This document shows, in pieces, positions 1 to 7,165 of a stretch of 12,365 bases of DNA. The notes below the pieces were generated by a model that was not told the DNA's origin, did not search any database, and saw only the letters and a list, made by a program, of their open reading frames with translations. The DNA comes from Candidatus Nomurabacteria bacterium (GTDB taxonomy: Bacteria; Patescibacteriota; Minisyncoccia; Phycocordibacterales; UBA9973): the NCBI GenBank assembly GCA_023267515.1, contig JAHFNF010000004.1, positions 1 through 12,365 of the forward strand, given 5' to 3'. The stretch's first letter is position 1. Each line of letters begins with the position of its first letter. The position numbers and the translations under genes are program-made.

Positions 1-659
1 AAAATGGCCGACAGCTGTATGTTATCTGTCCCCGCATAGACGAACCCGATCCCGAAAAAGAGTTGGCGCTCAATGTAAAGTCCGTCACCGCCGAAGCCAA
101 ACGCTTGAAAAAAGAAATTTTTCCAGAGTACGAAATTGGAATACTCCACTCAAAAATGAGTAAAGAGAAAAAAGAAGATGTAATGAGCGATTTTTATGCA
201 AATAAAATCCAAATACTCTGCGCCACCTCAGTCGTGGAAGTCGGCGTAAATGTTCCCAATGCTACCGTCATAATAATTGAAGGTGCGGAGCGTTTCGGCC
301 TAGCGCAATTGCACCAGCTCCGCGGGCGAGTTATCCGTAGTACACATCAAGCGTATTGCTATGTCTTTGCGGAAGCAAAATCAGATAAAACGATTCAAAG
401 ATTAAAAGCCCTCAAAACTGCAAAAAATGGTTTTGAACTTTCCGAGCTTGATCTCACCCTTCGTGGCGCCGGCGAACTCTCTGGTGCAAAACAATGGGGT
501 ATCACCGACCTCGGAATGGAAGCGATAAAAAATTTAAAAATGGTCGAAGCCGCCCGCTCCGAAGCCACTCGCCTTATATCCCTAGACCCAGAACTTCACC
601 AATTCCCTCTTCTAAAAAATATGCTTTCCAAAAAACACCTAGAACTTCACTTTGAATAG
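1..659 (+). CDS. recG: ATP-dependent DNA helicase RecG, C-terminal part (5' truncated by window edge)
   Basis: RecG is a cytoplasmic superfamily 2 helicase that remodels stalled replication forks and branches Holliday junctions. The reading frame is open from base 3, giving 218 residues, about one third of a usual RecG; the rest lies off the left edge. Visible are the end of helicase domain 2, with motif V (TSVVEVGVNVPNAT, bases about 228-270) and motif VI (QLHQLRGRVIRS). Next comes the RecG-specific C-terminal stretch GFELSELDLTLRGAGELSGAKQWGI. The family name rests on the ICPRIDEPDPEKE segment before motif V plus this C-terminal stretch; Mfd shares motifs V and VI but ends differently. A TTG at base 63 lies within conserved sequence and is not the start. 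The stop is TAG at 657-659, and the last 21 bases overlap the 3' end of convergent ileS. Confidence 0.93.
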   Translation, partial: NGRQLYVICPRIDEPDPEKELALNVKSVTAEAKRLKKEIFPEYEIGILHSKMSKEKKEDVMSDFYANKIQILCATSVVEVGVNVPNATVIIIEGAERFGLAQLHQLRGRVIRSTHQAYCYVFAEAKSDKTIQRLKALKTAKNGFELSELDLTLRGAGELSGAKQWGITDLGMEAIKNLKMVEAARSEATRLISLDPELHQFPLLKNMLSKKHLELHFE

Positions 660-3600
660 TAGATTATCTACTTTAATTTCTTCACCGTCATTCGGTGAGA
701 AACTTATGGAAGATGCGAGAACGGTTTTTTTGAAATCCGCTTTAAATTGTTCTACAAGTTTTTTACCAGATTCGTCAGTTTGAATTGAGAGAGTTATTAC
801 GTCAGAAGGTGTTAGTCCTTGTTTTTTACGCATATCTTGAATGCTTCGCACTAGTTCGCGGTAATCCCCTTCTTCTTTCAGGTTTGGTGTGATATTTATA
901 TCAAGCTCGGCTTCATTTTCAATTTTCTCACCAAATAAAACCTCCTTTACATTCACCTCATCTTTTATCAAATCCACATATTCATCCGCCAGCTTTCCTT
1001 TTTTTACTTTCAGTTGTTTTAGTGGCTGGCGCACTTTTATGCCTGCCTTTTGCCGCGCTTCAAGTCCCAGAGAAACAATCTCCCGTGTCACTCTCATATT
1101 CTCAAGAATGTTAGAATGTTCTTCTACGCCTACTTCTGGCCATAGAGCAAGATGCACACTTTCTGCATCACTTTCCCCTTTCAACCGCTGCCAGATATCT
1201 TCTGCGGTAAATGGGGCAAAAGGGGCAAGCAATTTTGCCAAAGTTTTTAAAATAAAATATAGGGTTTGTTTCGCCTCACTGTCTCCCTCTTTGATCCTGT
1301 CTCGTGAACGGCGAAGATACCAGGTAGATAAATCATTTATAAAATCTCTGATAGCGCGTACCGGCTCTAAAAGTTTATAGTTATCCAAGTTTAAGGTCGC
1401 ACCCTTTACCACTTCATTTAATCTAGCCAATATCCAAAGATCAAGTATATTTTGAGAGATTGTAGGGTAAAGTTTTGCCTTTTGGGTATCCTCCAAAGAC
1501 ATCGGGTAAAGTTCATAAAACGCCAGCACGTTATAGAGAAGTCCAAAGACTTGGCGGTGCAGTTCAAGAACAGTTTTCTCGTCAAAATTTTTAGATTCAC
1601 CTGGTTGGTTCACCGAATACATCCATAGTCGTAAAGTATCCGCTCCATATTTATCCATCATATTCCACGGATCCACCACGTTGCCGACAGATTTGGACAT
1701 CTTTTGCCCCTTCGCATCCAAGAGGTGGCCAAGACAAATCACATTTTTAAACGGTGTCCCAGCGCCGGTCAAGACTCCGACTGCGAGTAAGGTATAAAAC
1801 CATCCGCGCGTCTGGTCTATCGCCTCAGAAATAAAATCCGCTGGATACCCTTTTTGCTTTTTTAAAAATCCCTTTTTAGGTTGAAAGCCATTGTTTTCAA
1901 AAGGATAGTGATCCTCGGCAAATGGCATCGCGCCAGAATCAAGCCAGACGTCCATCACTTCTTTTGCCCGGACCATCTCTCCTCCGCAACTGCAAAGAAG
2001 TTTGGTCTCATCTATAAATGGCCGATGTAAATCCAATTCGTAGTTTTCGTTGTGTGGAATCGGCGCAAATGAAAAATCCAAAATCTGCGCATTGTGTGGA
2101 TATATAATTTTATCTACATTTTCTACAAGGTTTTCTAATTGCAGCCCTTGAACGACAAAGCTGAACGCTCGGGCCATCCCCGCGTGAGCTACAATAAATA
2201 TATTTTTATTTGAATATTTTAAATCCATATCATAAAGAAACCCCCCTACTCTTTGAACAAGCTGCGCAAAGCTTTCTCCGTCTGGAAAAACTTCTTTTGG
2301 AGTATGAATATAGTCGTGATCATAATACTGTTTGAAGATAGAACGATCTTTCCCCTCAAATTTAGAGCTGACTACCCATTCTTTAACCCGGTCATCATAT
2401 ATGACATTTTCAATTGGGAATCCAATGTGCTCACAAACAATTTCGGTCGTTTCCTTGGCCCGTAACAGAGGAGAAGATATGACCACATCAACATTGCCTT
2501 TAAAATTTTTAATATTTTCTTTAACTTGATTTTTCCCCTCCTCGGTTAACGAGGCAGTATATTGCAGCTCTTTGAGATATAAAGGATTAATGTTATTCCC
2601 AGCTTCCCCGTGCCGCATTACAAAATAGCTATTCCCAGATTTTTTTATTTTTTCTTTCAGGTCAGAAACGCTGCCGACGGTGTGTCTTTCTCCGCACTCC
2701 CCACAAGTCCAGATAGGTAATGGTGTGCCCCAGTACCGCTCCCGGGATATCGCCCAATCTTTCGCCTCGCGGATCCATTCGCCAAAGCGCCCTTCTTTTA
2801 TATGTTCTGGTTCCCAATTTACTTTTTCATTCTCTCGGGCCAGCTCTCCACGAAGTTTTGACATCGCAATATACCAAGAGTCCCGCGCGTAGTATATGAG
2901 CGCGGTCTTACAGCGCCAGCAATGTGGATAAGGGTGCTCATATTTTTCTTTTTTGAAAAGGAGGTTGCGCCCTGCTAAATCTTTGATAATTTCCACCGCC
3001 GTCTCCTCTTCTCGCACGTGCCTACCAGCCAGAAAGCCAGTCTCTCCTTTGAAAGTACCATCGTCATTTACCAAGTGATATTTCGGTAAGCCGTATTTTG
3101 TACCAAGGACAAAATCATCCTGTCCGTACATCACCGCTGTATGCACAATCCCTGTGCCATCTTCCGCAGTCACAAAGTCTGCTGGATATACTTTGTACGC
3201 TTTACTTAGATTTTCTTTCTGCTCCGCAGGTAAATTATCATTGAGAAATGGATAAAGCGGTTCATACTCTATGCCAACAAGCTCAGTGCCTTTTATTCTT
3301 TCTATTATCCCGTATCCTCCGCCAAAGGCTTGGAGTCGCGATTCCGCGAGAATTAAGAAAGCATCTTGCACAAAAATCTTTACGTACACCATATCTGGAT
3401 TTATCGCGAGGGCGACATTGCCCGGTAGAGTCCACGGCGTCGTCGTCCAAGCCAAGAAATAAATATTGTCTTTGCCGACAATCTTGAATTTCACATAGAC
3501 CGATAGATCTTTTACATTCTTATATGAATCCGGCTGACCGAGCTCGTGCGAAGAAAGCGCCGTCCCGCAACGCGGGCACCAAGGCACTACTTTGTAATCC

Positions 3601-4136
3601 TTGTATAAAAGTTTCTTTTGATCAATTCCTTTTATAATATTCCAGACCGATTCAATATAATCATTTTCATAAGTAATATATGGATCTTTCAAATCAATAA
3701 AATATCCCATCCGCTCGGTAAATTTTTCCCATAAATCTTTATACATCCAGACGCTCTCTTTGCATTGCTTATTGAACGCTTCTATTCCATATTTCTCAAT
3801 TTCTTTTTTAGATTGAAGGCCGAGCTTTTTTTCTACTTCAAGCTCTACTGGCAAACCGTGGGTGTCCCAGCCGCCTTTGCGCCGCACGTGATATCCGCGC
3901 ATTGTTTTGTAGCGCGGAATAGCGTCTTTGAAAGCGCGAGCTTCTAGGTGGTGAATCCCCGGCTTACCGTTGGCAGTCGGCGGACCCTCGTAAAAAATGA
4001 ATTCACCCTTTGGTGAAACTTTCGCCAGGGATTTTTCAAAAACATTACTATTTTTCCAAAAGTCCAAAATACGCTCCTCCCGTAGCGCCGATTCGGACTT
4101 GTTTTCTGATTGAGTTGTTTTTTTTATTTCACTCAT
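639..4136 (-). CDS. ileS: Isoleucyl-tRNA synthetase with an inserted histidine-phosphatase domain
   Basis: This class I synthetase charges tRNA-Ile with isoleucine. At 1165 residues it has all IleRS parts in order. The HIGH-equivalent is GIHH (residues 60-63, in the ANGKPGIHHLEAR context also seen in Bacteroidetes-type IleRS), followed by DTHGLPVE (91-98). The CP1 editing domain spans about 220-415 (WTTTPWTLPGN, 230-240). Cys pairs sit at 187/190, 406/409 and 478/481, with CxCGG at 715-719. KMSKS is at 812-816, and an anticodon-binding helical C-terminus follows. Unusually, about 190 residues (roughly 503-690) between the 478/481 pair and the CxCGG form a complete histidine-phosphatase domain, described separately. 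ATG at 4136 is 6 nt after the preceding transporter gene, and no Shine-Dalgarno sequence is visible. Both genes lie behind an isoleucine-type T-box. The 3' end overlaps recG. Confidence 0.96.
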   Translation of the reverse strand: MSEIKKTTQSENKSESALREERILDFWKNSNVFEKSLAKVSPKGEFIFYEGPPTANGKPGIHHLEARAFKDAIPRYKTMRGYHVRRKGGWDTHGLPVELEVEKKLGLQSKKEIEKYGIEAFNKQCKESVWMYKDLWEKFTERMGYFIDLKDPYITYENDYIESVWNIIKGIDQKKLLYKDYKVVPWCPRCGTALSSHELGQPDSYKNVKDLSVYVKFKIVGKDNIYFLAWTTTPWTLPGNVALAINPDMVYVKIFVQDAFLILAESRLQAFGGGYGIIERIKGTELVGIEYEPLYPFLNDNLPAEQKENLSKAYKVYPADFVTAEDGTGIVHTAVMYGQDDFVLGTKYGLPKYHLVNDDGTFKGETGFLAGRHVREEETAVEIIKDLAGRNLLFKKEKYEHPYPHCWRCKTALIYYARDSWYIAMSKLRGELARENEKVNWEPEHIKEGRFGEWIREAKDWAISRERYWGTPLPIWTCGECGERHTVGSVSDLKEKIKKSGNSYFVMRHGEAGNNINPLYLKELQYTASLTEEGKNQVKENIKNFKGNVDVVISSPLLRAKETTEIVCEHIGFPIENVIYDDRVKEWVVSSKFEGKDRSIFKQYYDHDYIHTPKEVFPDGESFAQLVQRVGGFLYDMDLKYSNKNIFIVAHAGMARAFSFVVQGLQLENLVENVDKIIYPHNAQILDFSFAPIPHNENYELDLHRPFIDETKLLCSCGGEMVRAKEVMDVWLDSGAMPFAEDHYPFENNGFQPKKGFLKKQKGYPADFISEAIDQTRGWFYTLLAVGVLTGAGTPFKNVICLGHLLDAKGQKMSKSVGNVVDPWNMMDKYGADTLRLWMYSVNQPGESKNFDEKTVLELHRQVFGLLYNVLAFYELYPMSLEDTQKAKLYPTISQNILDLWILARLNEVVKGATLNLDNYKLLEPVRAIRDFINDLSTWYLRRSRDRIKEGDSEAKQTLYFILKTLAKLLAPFAPFTAEDIWQRLKGESDAESVHLALWPEVGVEEHSNILENMRVTREIVSLGLEARQKAGIKVRQPLKQLKVKKGKLADEYVDLIKDEVNVKEVLFGEKIENEAELDINITPNLKEEGDYRELVRSIQDMRKKQGLTPSDVITLSIQTDESGKKLVEQFKADFKKTVLASSISFSPNDGEEIKVDNLLFKVKF
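2067..2630 (-). other. Histidine-phosphatase (phosphoglycerate-mutase-like) domain inserted in IleRS
   Basis: This is IleRS residues about 503-690. It begins FVMRHGEAGNN, so the phospho-accepting His is H509 within RHGE (508-511). ISSPLLRAKET supplies the second phosphate-binding Arg (R559). The segment VKEW...KFEG (E586, E594-G595) matches the acid-bearing loop, and IFIVAHAGMARAF carries the second catalytic His (H651, HAG). All family catalytic residues are present and the frame is continuous on both sides, so this looks like a working domain and not an assembly join. Flanking residues read directly as IleRS: VGSVSDLKEK before the insert and LDLHRPFID after it. The substrate cannot be told from sequence. 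Confidence 0.9.
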
Positions 4137-4142
4137 TTCTAT

Positions 4143-4400
4143 TTACATAAGTGCGGTTATAACTGTAAAAATGCCTAAAAAGACCCCGGGCAAATTTGCC
4201 CAAAATACAAAACGTTCTTTTTTTAAATGTGCATAAACAGACCAAATTGTGCAATTTATTGTAGTGACAATTGGTTGAATAATAATATGTGTGTTCCCAT
4301 GCAAATTGTTACGTGCAATCTCTAAAAGAGAGACAAACATAATGATAGCAATACATGTTCCGGCAAAACCTAAGATATTAATTGTTTTTTGTTTATTCAT
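4143..4400 (-). CDS. SemiSWEET / PQ-loop family three-helix transporter
   Basis: The 85-residue protein has three predicted membrane helices (about 7-26, 38-58 and 64-84), the size and layout of a SemiSWEET half-transporter that dimerises in the inner membrane. The segment TINCTIWSVYAHLKKERF followed by WANLPGVFLGI is typical of the SWEET/MtN3 family. W53 and N69 are 16 residues apart, matching the substrate-pocket Trp/Asn pair as I remember it from bacterial SemiSWEET structures. The Pro usual in helix 1 is absent. Characterised SemiSWEETs move sugars, but related PQ-loop proteins move amino acids. The gene is first after an isoleucine-type T-box and 6 nt upstream of ileS, so isoleucine or a related amino acid is a plausible cargo (inference). 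ATG at 4400 has no Shine-Dalgarno sequence. Confidence 0.8.
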   Translation of the reverse strand: MNKQKTINILGFAGTCIAIIMFVSLLEIARNNLHGNTHIIIQPIVTTINCTIWSVYAHLKKERFVFWANLPGVFLGIFTVITALM

Positions 4401-4418
4401 AAATATTTTTTAAAAATT

Positions 4419-4471
4419 AAAAAACTCGTCCCCGTACAACAATCATAAAATTGCTATACAAGGACGAGTTT
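4419..4471 (-). terminator. T-box regulated intrinsic terminator
   Basis: AAACTCGTCC (4471-4462) pairs with GGACGAGTTT (4431-4422). The stem continues through TT/GG wobbles and GTATAGCAAT/ATTGTTGTAC to a 6-nt loop, and ends in a T run (to 4419). Its 5' arm contains CTCGTCCTTG, which is also the 3' half of the antiterminator, so the two structures exclude each other. Uncharged tRNA binding at the TGGT bulge should favour readthrough into the transporter gene and ileS. Confidence 0.92.
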
Positions 4472-4579
4472 CCTCGTGGTACCACCTTGCTTACTTCTCA
4501 TTTACTGGGCTCTACTTCCCCAAAAAAAACTTCTGAGGTTTCTTCCCAAAGCTCCGGGGTGATTTCCCTTTCTACGCTT
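4419..4579 (-). promoter_or_regulatory. T-box riboswitch leader (tRNA-Ile sensing) with short Stem I
   Basis: On the minus strand the antiterminator is textbook. Helix CAAGG/CCTTG (4489-4485 with 4463-4459) encloses the T-box bulge TGGTACC (4484-4478), whose TGG(T) pairs with the tRNA ACCA end. The upper helix is ACGAG/CTCGT with a GAAA loop (4477-4464). Upstream, AAGC/GCTT (4579-4576 with 4552-4549) and GGG/CCC enclose a loop containing ATC followed by A (4563-4561), a candidate isoleucine specifier. A second stem, GGG/CCC (4547-4545 with CCC near 4507), has an AAGTAGA S-turn-like internal loop. The classic long Stem I is absent, resembling the ultrashort Stem I of actinobacterial ileS T-boxes. 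Here, though, a terminator follows, so control is transcriptional. The antiterminator call is secure; the specifier assignment is less so. Confidence 0.9.
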
Positions 4580-4585
4580 ACATAA

Positions 4586-4614
4586 AGTATATATAGTAAA
4601 AGCATTTTTTGCAA
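4586..4614 (-). promoter_or_regulatory. Promoter of the T-box / transporter / ileS operon
   Basis: TTGCAA (4614-4609), a 17-nt spacer and TATACT (4591-4586) give a good sigma70-type match just past the stop codon of the upstream peptidase gene. Transcription would start near 4579, exactly where the proposed T-box Stem I begins, which supports the short leader model. Confidence 0.7.
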
Positions 4615-4619
4615 ACGGC

Positions 4620-5531
4620 TTATTTACCATAGTAGGCAAAAAGCGCTTTGGCGCCAGCCAGATTTTGCTCCCATTCTACACTGTCGTGAGTTTTCAATTC
4701 CACCGTTATGGCCGGAATACCGATTTTGGCCAGCCACCCCTCCGAGTCTCCGGTGACCGGATACGCGTCAAAAGATTTCACCGCGCTGTACCCTGACGCT
4801 TTTGCGTATATATTCATAATACTTAGCGTTTCCGGGAGAATACCATTTTCACAATCTGACGCATACACCGAGCCCGATTGACTATGCCAAAAGATTACAG
4901 AGCGGAATTTATTTCCAAAAACAAAGTTTCGGATTGCAGTAGACTCTGGCTCAGAAAAAGGATAGATGCCTGCGCTTACAGGGGTGTCCCGCCAAGTACT
5001 CTCTGCTTGCCACTTACAGTCAAAATTGCGATTTAGGTCCACTTTGTGCGCGTTAAAGCGCCCAGAAACTTTTAAAGCATCGTCCTTCGGCACATCTGTG
5101 ATAGCAAAACGTCCTTCTTTCCCTATCACTTTAAACATCCCGTCTGGATTCGCATCAGGCACTATCGTGACAGTCAAATAAGGTGGGACAGTTTTTGGAT
5201 TTGCATTTAGATAATCAATAAGCTTGTACGCTAGAAGTACTGTATTCCACTCATAACCTCCGTGCATTCCGCCCACAAATGCGATATGCGTACTCCCACT
5301 TCCATATGTATAAGCTTCTATTTTTCGCCCCTCTACCGATAGACCAATGGTTTTATAGTTCGGCACGACTACTTCTTTTGTTTGGATAGGTGGAGTTTGT
5401 TCACTATCACTCAAAAATAGATTGGACACATAACCTTTTTGCGAAGCGAGAAAAATAAATATACTGAGAGCAAAAAGCACTAAAAGAACGACCGCTATGG
5501 TGATTACCCGTTTTTGCGGAGTTGATCGCAT
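4620..5531 (-). CDS. Membrane-anchored M14-type zinc carboxypeptidase (active-looking paralogue)
   Basis: The 303-residue protein has a short basic N-terminus and one membrane helix (about 8-29). A Ser/Pro-rich linker leads to an M14-like catalytic domain, probably outside the membrane. Candidate zinc ligands are H90 and E94 in MHGGYEWN (one residue more than the usual HxxE) and H216 in FWHSQSG. VDLNRNFD (164-171) is the M14 substrate-binding Asn-Arg segment, and E278 in ITVELKTHD fits the general-base Glu. M14 enzymes cleave C-terminal residues or murein peptides; the substrate here is unknown. ATG at 5531 lies 10 nt after the stop of the paralogue at 5542-6444, so the two are probably co-transcribed from the promoter upstream of 6444. 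The two proteins are clearly homologous along their length. Confidence 0.85.
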   Translation of the reverse strand: MRSTPQKRVITIAVVLLVLFALSIFIFLASQKGYVSNLFLSDSEQTPPIQTKEVVVPNYKTIGLSVEGRKIEAYTYGSGSTHIAFVGGMHGGYEWNTVLLAYKLIDYLNANPKTVPPYLTVTIVPDANPDGMFKVIGKEGRFAITDVPKDDALKVSGRFNAHKVDLNRNFDCKWQAESTWRDTPVSAGIYPFSEPESTAIRNFVFGNKFRSVIFWHSQSGSVYASDCENGILPETLSIMNIYAKASGYSAVKSFDAYPVTGDSEGWLAKIGIPAITVELKTHDSVEWEQNLAGAKALFAYYGK

Positions 5532-5541
5532 TATTTTATCA

Positions 5542-6444
5542 CTACTTTGTATAGTAGAGTAGTAGCGCTTCTAACCCTGCCTTATTTTTATTCCATTCCA
5601 CGTCTTCGTGATTCGTAAGGAGCACACTAATAGCGGGAATTTTATTCTTGGCGAGCCAGTTTACTAAATCGCCGGTTATTTTATAGAAATCAAAATCAAG
5701 AGAAGCTGGGTAGCCAGATGCTTTCGCATAAGCATTGGTAATGGCGAGTGTCTCCGGTAATACACCATCGTGGCAACTGGACGCAAAGACTCCGCCCGCC
5801 GCGCTGTACCAGACGACGACGGCGCTCGGCTTTTCGGCTTCTATATAATTTTTGAGCGCCAAACTTTCAGGTTCTGAAAATGCAGCGCTTCCACCGCTTA
5901 CAGTCTTGCTCTGCCACACTCCCTTTGTTTGCCAATCACAGTCAAAATTGCGGTTTAGATCCACATTGTTCGCATTAAAGCGTCCAGACACCTGTACATC
6001 TTTTGAAGTAGAAACATCAGCCGCGGTGAAACGGCCCGTTGAGCCCGTGACTTTTTCCAAGCCATCTGGATTTAATACCGGGATTACCGTCACCTTAATA
6101 TTGGCTGGGATTGCTTGCGGATTTGCTTTTAGATAATCCATCATCTCAAAAGCGACGAGTGATGTATTCCAGGAATAGCCGCCATGTATGCCACCGACAA
6201 AAAGAATTTCTGTATCGCCAGTACCATAGTGATAAGCTGTGATGTTGTTCCCTTCAATTGAAGCCCCGATGATTGTCTCCTCTTTTACTGCTGGCACTAC
6301 GTTTTGCTGGTTTTGTGTATTGGTCGTATTTGTCGGAGGTGTAATTCCGTTGTTTGTGACGTCGTTAGCAGACTTGTGAGTTATAAAATACCCACCGACG
6401 CCGAGAAGAATAATAACAAAAGCTATAATAGCGATATTTTTCAT
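5542..6444 (-). CDS. M14-type peptidase paralogue lacking catalytic residues (probable pseudoenzyme)
   Basis: The 300-residue protein has one N-terminal membrane helix (about 3-22), a Thr/Asn/Gln-rich linker (about 29-50) and the same M14-like domain as the downstream gene. It keeps IHGGY (H87), NPDG (125-128) and VDLNRNFD (161-168). It differs at three key points relative to its neighbour: E94 becomes S91 (HGGYSWN), H216 becomes Y213 (VWYSAAG) and E278 becomes L275 (ISVLLTNH). Loss of two zinc ligands and the catalytic Glu together suggests a non-hydrolytic binding role, perhaps for peptides or cell-wall fragments, or as partner to the active copy. The frame is intact, so the gene is not a decaying pseudogene. 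ATG at 6444 is only 8 nt from a -10 box, implying a leaderless message. Confidence 0.85.
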   Translation of the reverse strand: MKNIAIIAFVIILLGVGGYFITHKSANDVTNNGITPPTNTTNTQNQQNVVPAVKEETIIGASIEGNNITAYHYGTGDTEILFVGGIHGGYSWNTSLVAFEMMDYLKANPQAIPANIKVTVIPVLNPDGLEKVTGSTGRFTAADVSTSKDVQVSGRFNANNVDLNRNFDCDWQTKGVWQSKTVSGGSAAFSEPESLALKNYIEAEKPSAVVVWYSAAGGVFASSCHDGVLPETLAITNAYAKASGYPASLDFDFYKITGDLVNWLAKNKIPAISVLLTNHEDVEWNKNKAGLEALLLYYTK

Positions 6445-6452
6445 ATACTTAT

Positions 6453-6481
6453 ATTATAATAGAAACAAATAGATAAATCAA
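6453..6481 (-). promoter_or_regulatory. Promoter of the tandem peptidase operon (leaderless)
   Basis: TTGATT (6481-6476), a 17-nt spacer and a perfect TATAAT (6458-6453) precede the ATG at 6444 by 8 nt. The expected transcription start, near 6446, leaves about two bases before the start codon, and no Shine-Dalgarno sequence is present. The divergent gene at 6610 has its own promoter in the same 165-bp interval; I see nothing else there beyond AT-rich sequence. Confidence 0.8.
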
Positions 6482-6540
6482 TCTTGTTTAATATTAAAGT
6501 GCTGTCGTGATATTTTACAAAAAGGGTGAACTTTTTACAC

Positions 6541-6569
6541 TTGCCAGGGTGTTTTTAGAATGATACTAT
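6541..6569 (+). promoter_or_regulatory. Promoter of the secreted four-Cys protein gene
   Basis: TTGCCA (6541-6546), a 17-nt spacer and TACTAT (6564-6569), with a TG extended -10 element (TGATACTAT). The start would be near 6576, giving an AT-rich leader of about 34 nt with no Shine-Dalgarno sequence before the ATG at 6610. Confidence 0.6.
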
Positions 6570-6609
6570 TTGCTCAGAGTTTTTATTATTAATTTTAATT
6601 ATTTAACTT

Positions 6610-7149
6610 ATGCAAAATAAAACAACAATATGGGTTTTGGCTCTTGTGCTCATCGCGGGTGCTTACTATGCGGGAAACGTTGCCGGCAAGCACGAAGGAT
6701 TAAAAGGAGAGTCAATAGACACTCAGAGTAATGGCGCTTTGACTATGAAATATGATCCATCAATGAGCCTCGAAGAAACAGCGGCAGCGGAGGGTGGTAA
6801 GCTTTACACCATCCCAGCGGATGCTTGGAAATCATTAATGAATTTCTCAAATGATAGAACCGCCTTTATCTCTCAGTTAGTAAAAGCTTTGCCGCCAGAG
6901 ATGCCCAGCGCGCTCAGTAGTATAAACTCAGCTACCCCCCCTCCTATCAATCCCCCTCCGCAGATTCAATGTGGCGGTCTTTATGTTTACGCTTGCCACA
7001 CTGTCAACTGGCTTGGTTATACCTCTACTACTACCACTATTTATTACGCCCAGTGTTGGCACGGCTCAACCTGGTCAGGAAGTAGTTTTACTTGCACAGC
7101 AGTCAACGCCCTTGCCGTTTCTGGTGGCTCAAACACCACTACTAAATAA
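6610..7149 (+). CDS. Small exported/anchored hypothetical protein with four cysteines
   Basis: I do not recognise the family of this 179-residue protein. One N-terminal hydrophobic helix (about 7-24) could be an uncleaved anchor or signal peptide. An acidic and polar region follows (about 33-105), then a Pro-rich linker TPPPINPPPQIQ (109-120). The C-terminal domain of about 55 residues has C121, C129, C149 and C162, enough for two disulfides, with several Trp and Tyr (VNWLGYTS, QCWHGSTWSG) and many Thr/Ser. The layout of anchor, stalk and small disulfide-bonded head suggests a surface protein, perhaps binding a ligand or pilin-associated; this is inference only. It has its own promoter and is followed 17 nt later by a strong terminator, so it is a single-gene unit. 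Confidence 0.75.
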   Translation: MQNKTTIWVLALVLIAGAYYAGNVAGKHEGLKGESIDTQSNGALTMKYDPSMSLEETAAAEGGKLYTIPADAWKSLMNFSNDRTAFISQLVKALPPEMPSALSSINSATPPPINPPPQIQCGGLYVYACHTVNWLGYTSTTTTIYYAQCWHGSTWSGSSFTCTAVNALAVSGGSNTTTK

Positions 7150-7165
7150 CTTAGGCAACCAATAA

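Noticed and set aside
63..65. TTG as the start of a separate 198-residue gene
   Set aside because: The frame is open upstream to the window edge and those codons encode conserved RecG residues (QLYVICPRIDEPDPEKE).
889..3947. Several plus-strand open frames of 60-163 codons opposite ileS, and shorter minus-strand frames within it
   Set aside because: They lie within the strongly supported IleRS gene, show low-complexity Ser/Phe/Pro-rich translations and have no recognisable domain; they are shadows of the real frame.
4611..4625. Third copy of the palindromic repeat (GCAAACGGCT then TATTT)
   Set aside because: Only about 14 of 15 bases match one arm and no second arm follows; it may be chance, and it overlaps the T-box operon promoter.
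5852..6136. Plus-strand open frames opposite the peptidase genes
   Set aside because: Both paralogues show a similar antisense frame only because the coding strands are homologous; the translations have no domain features.
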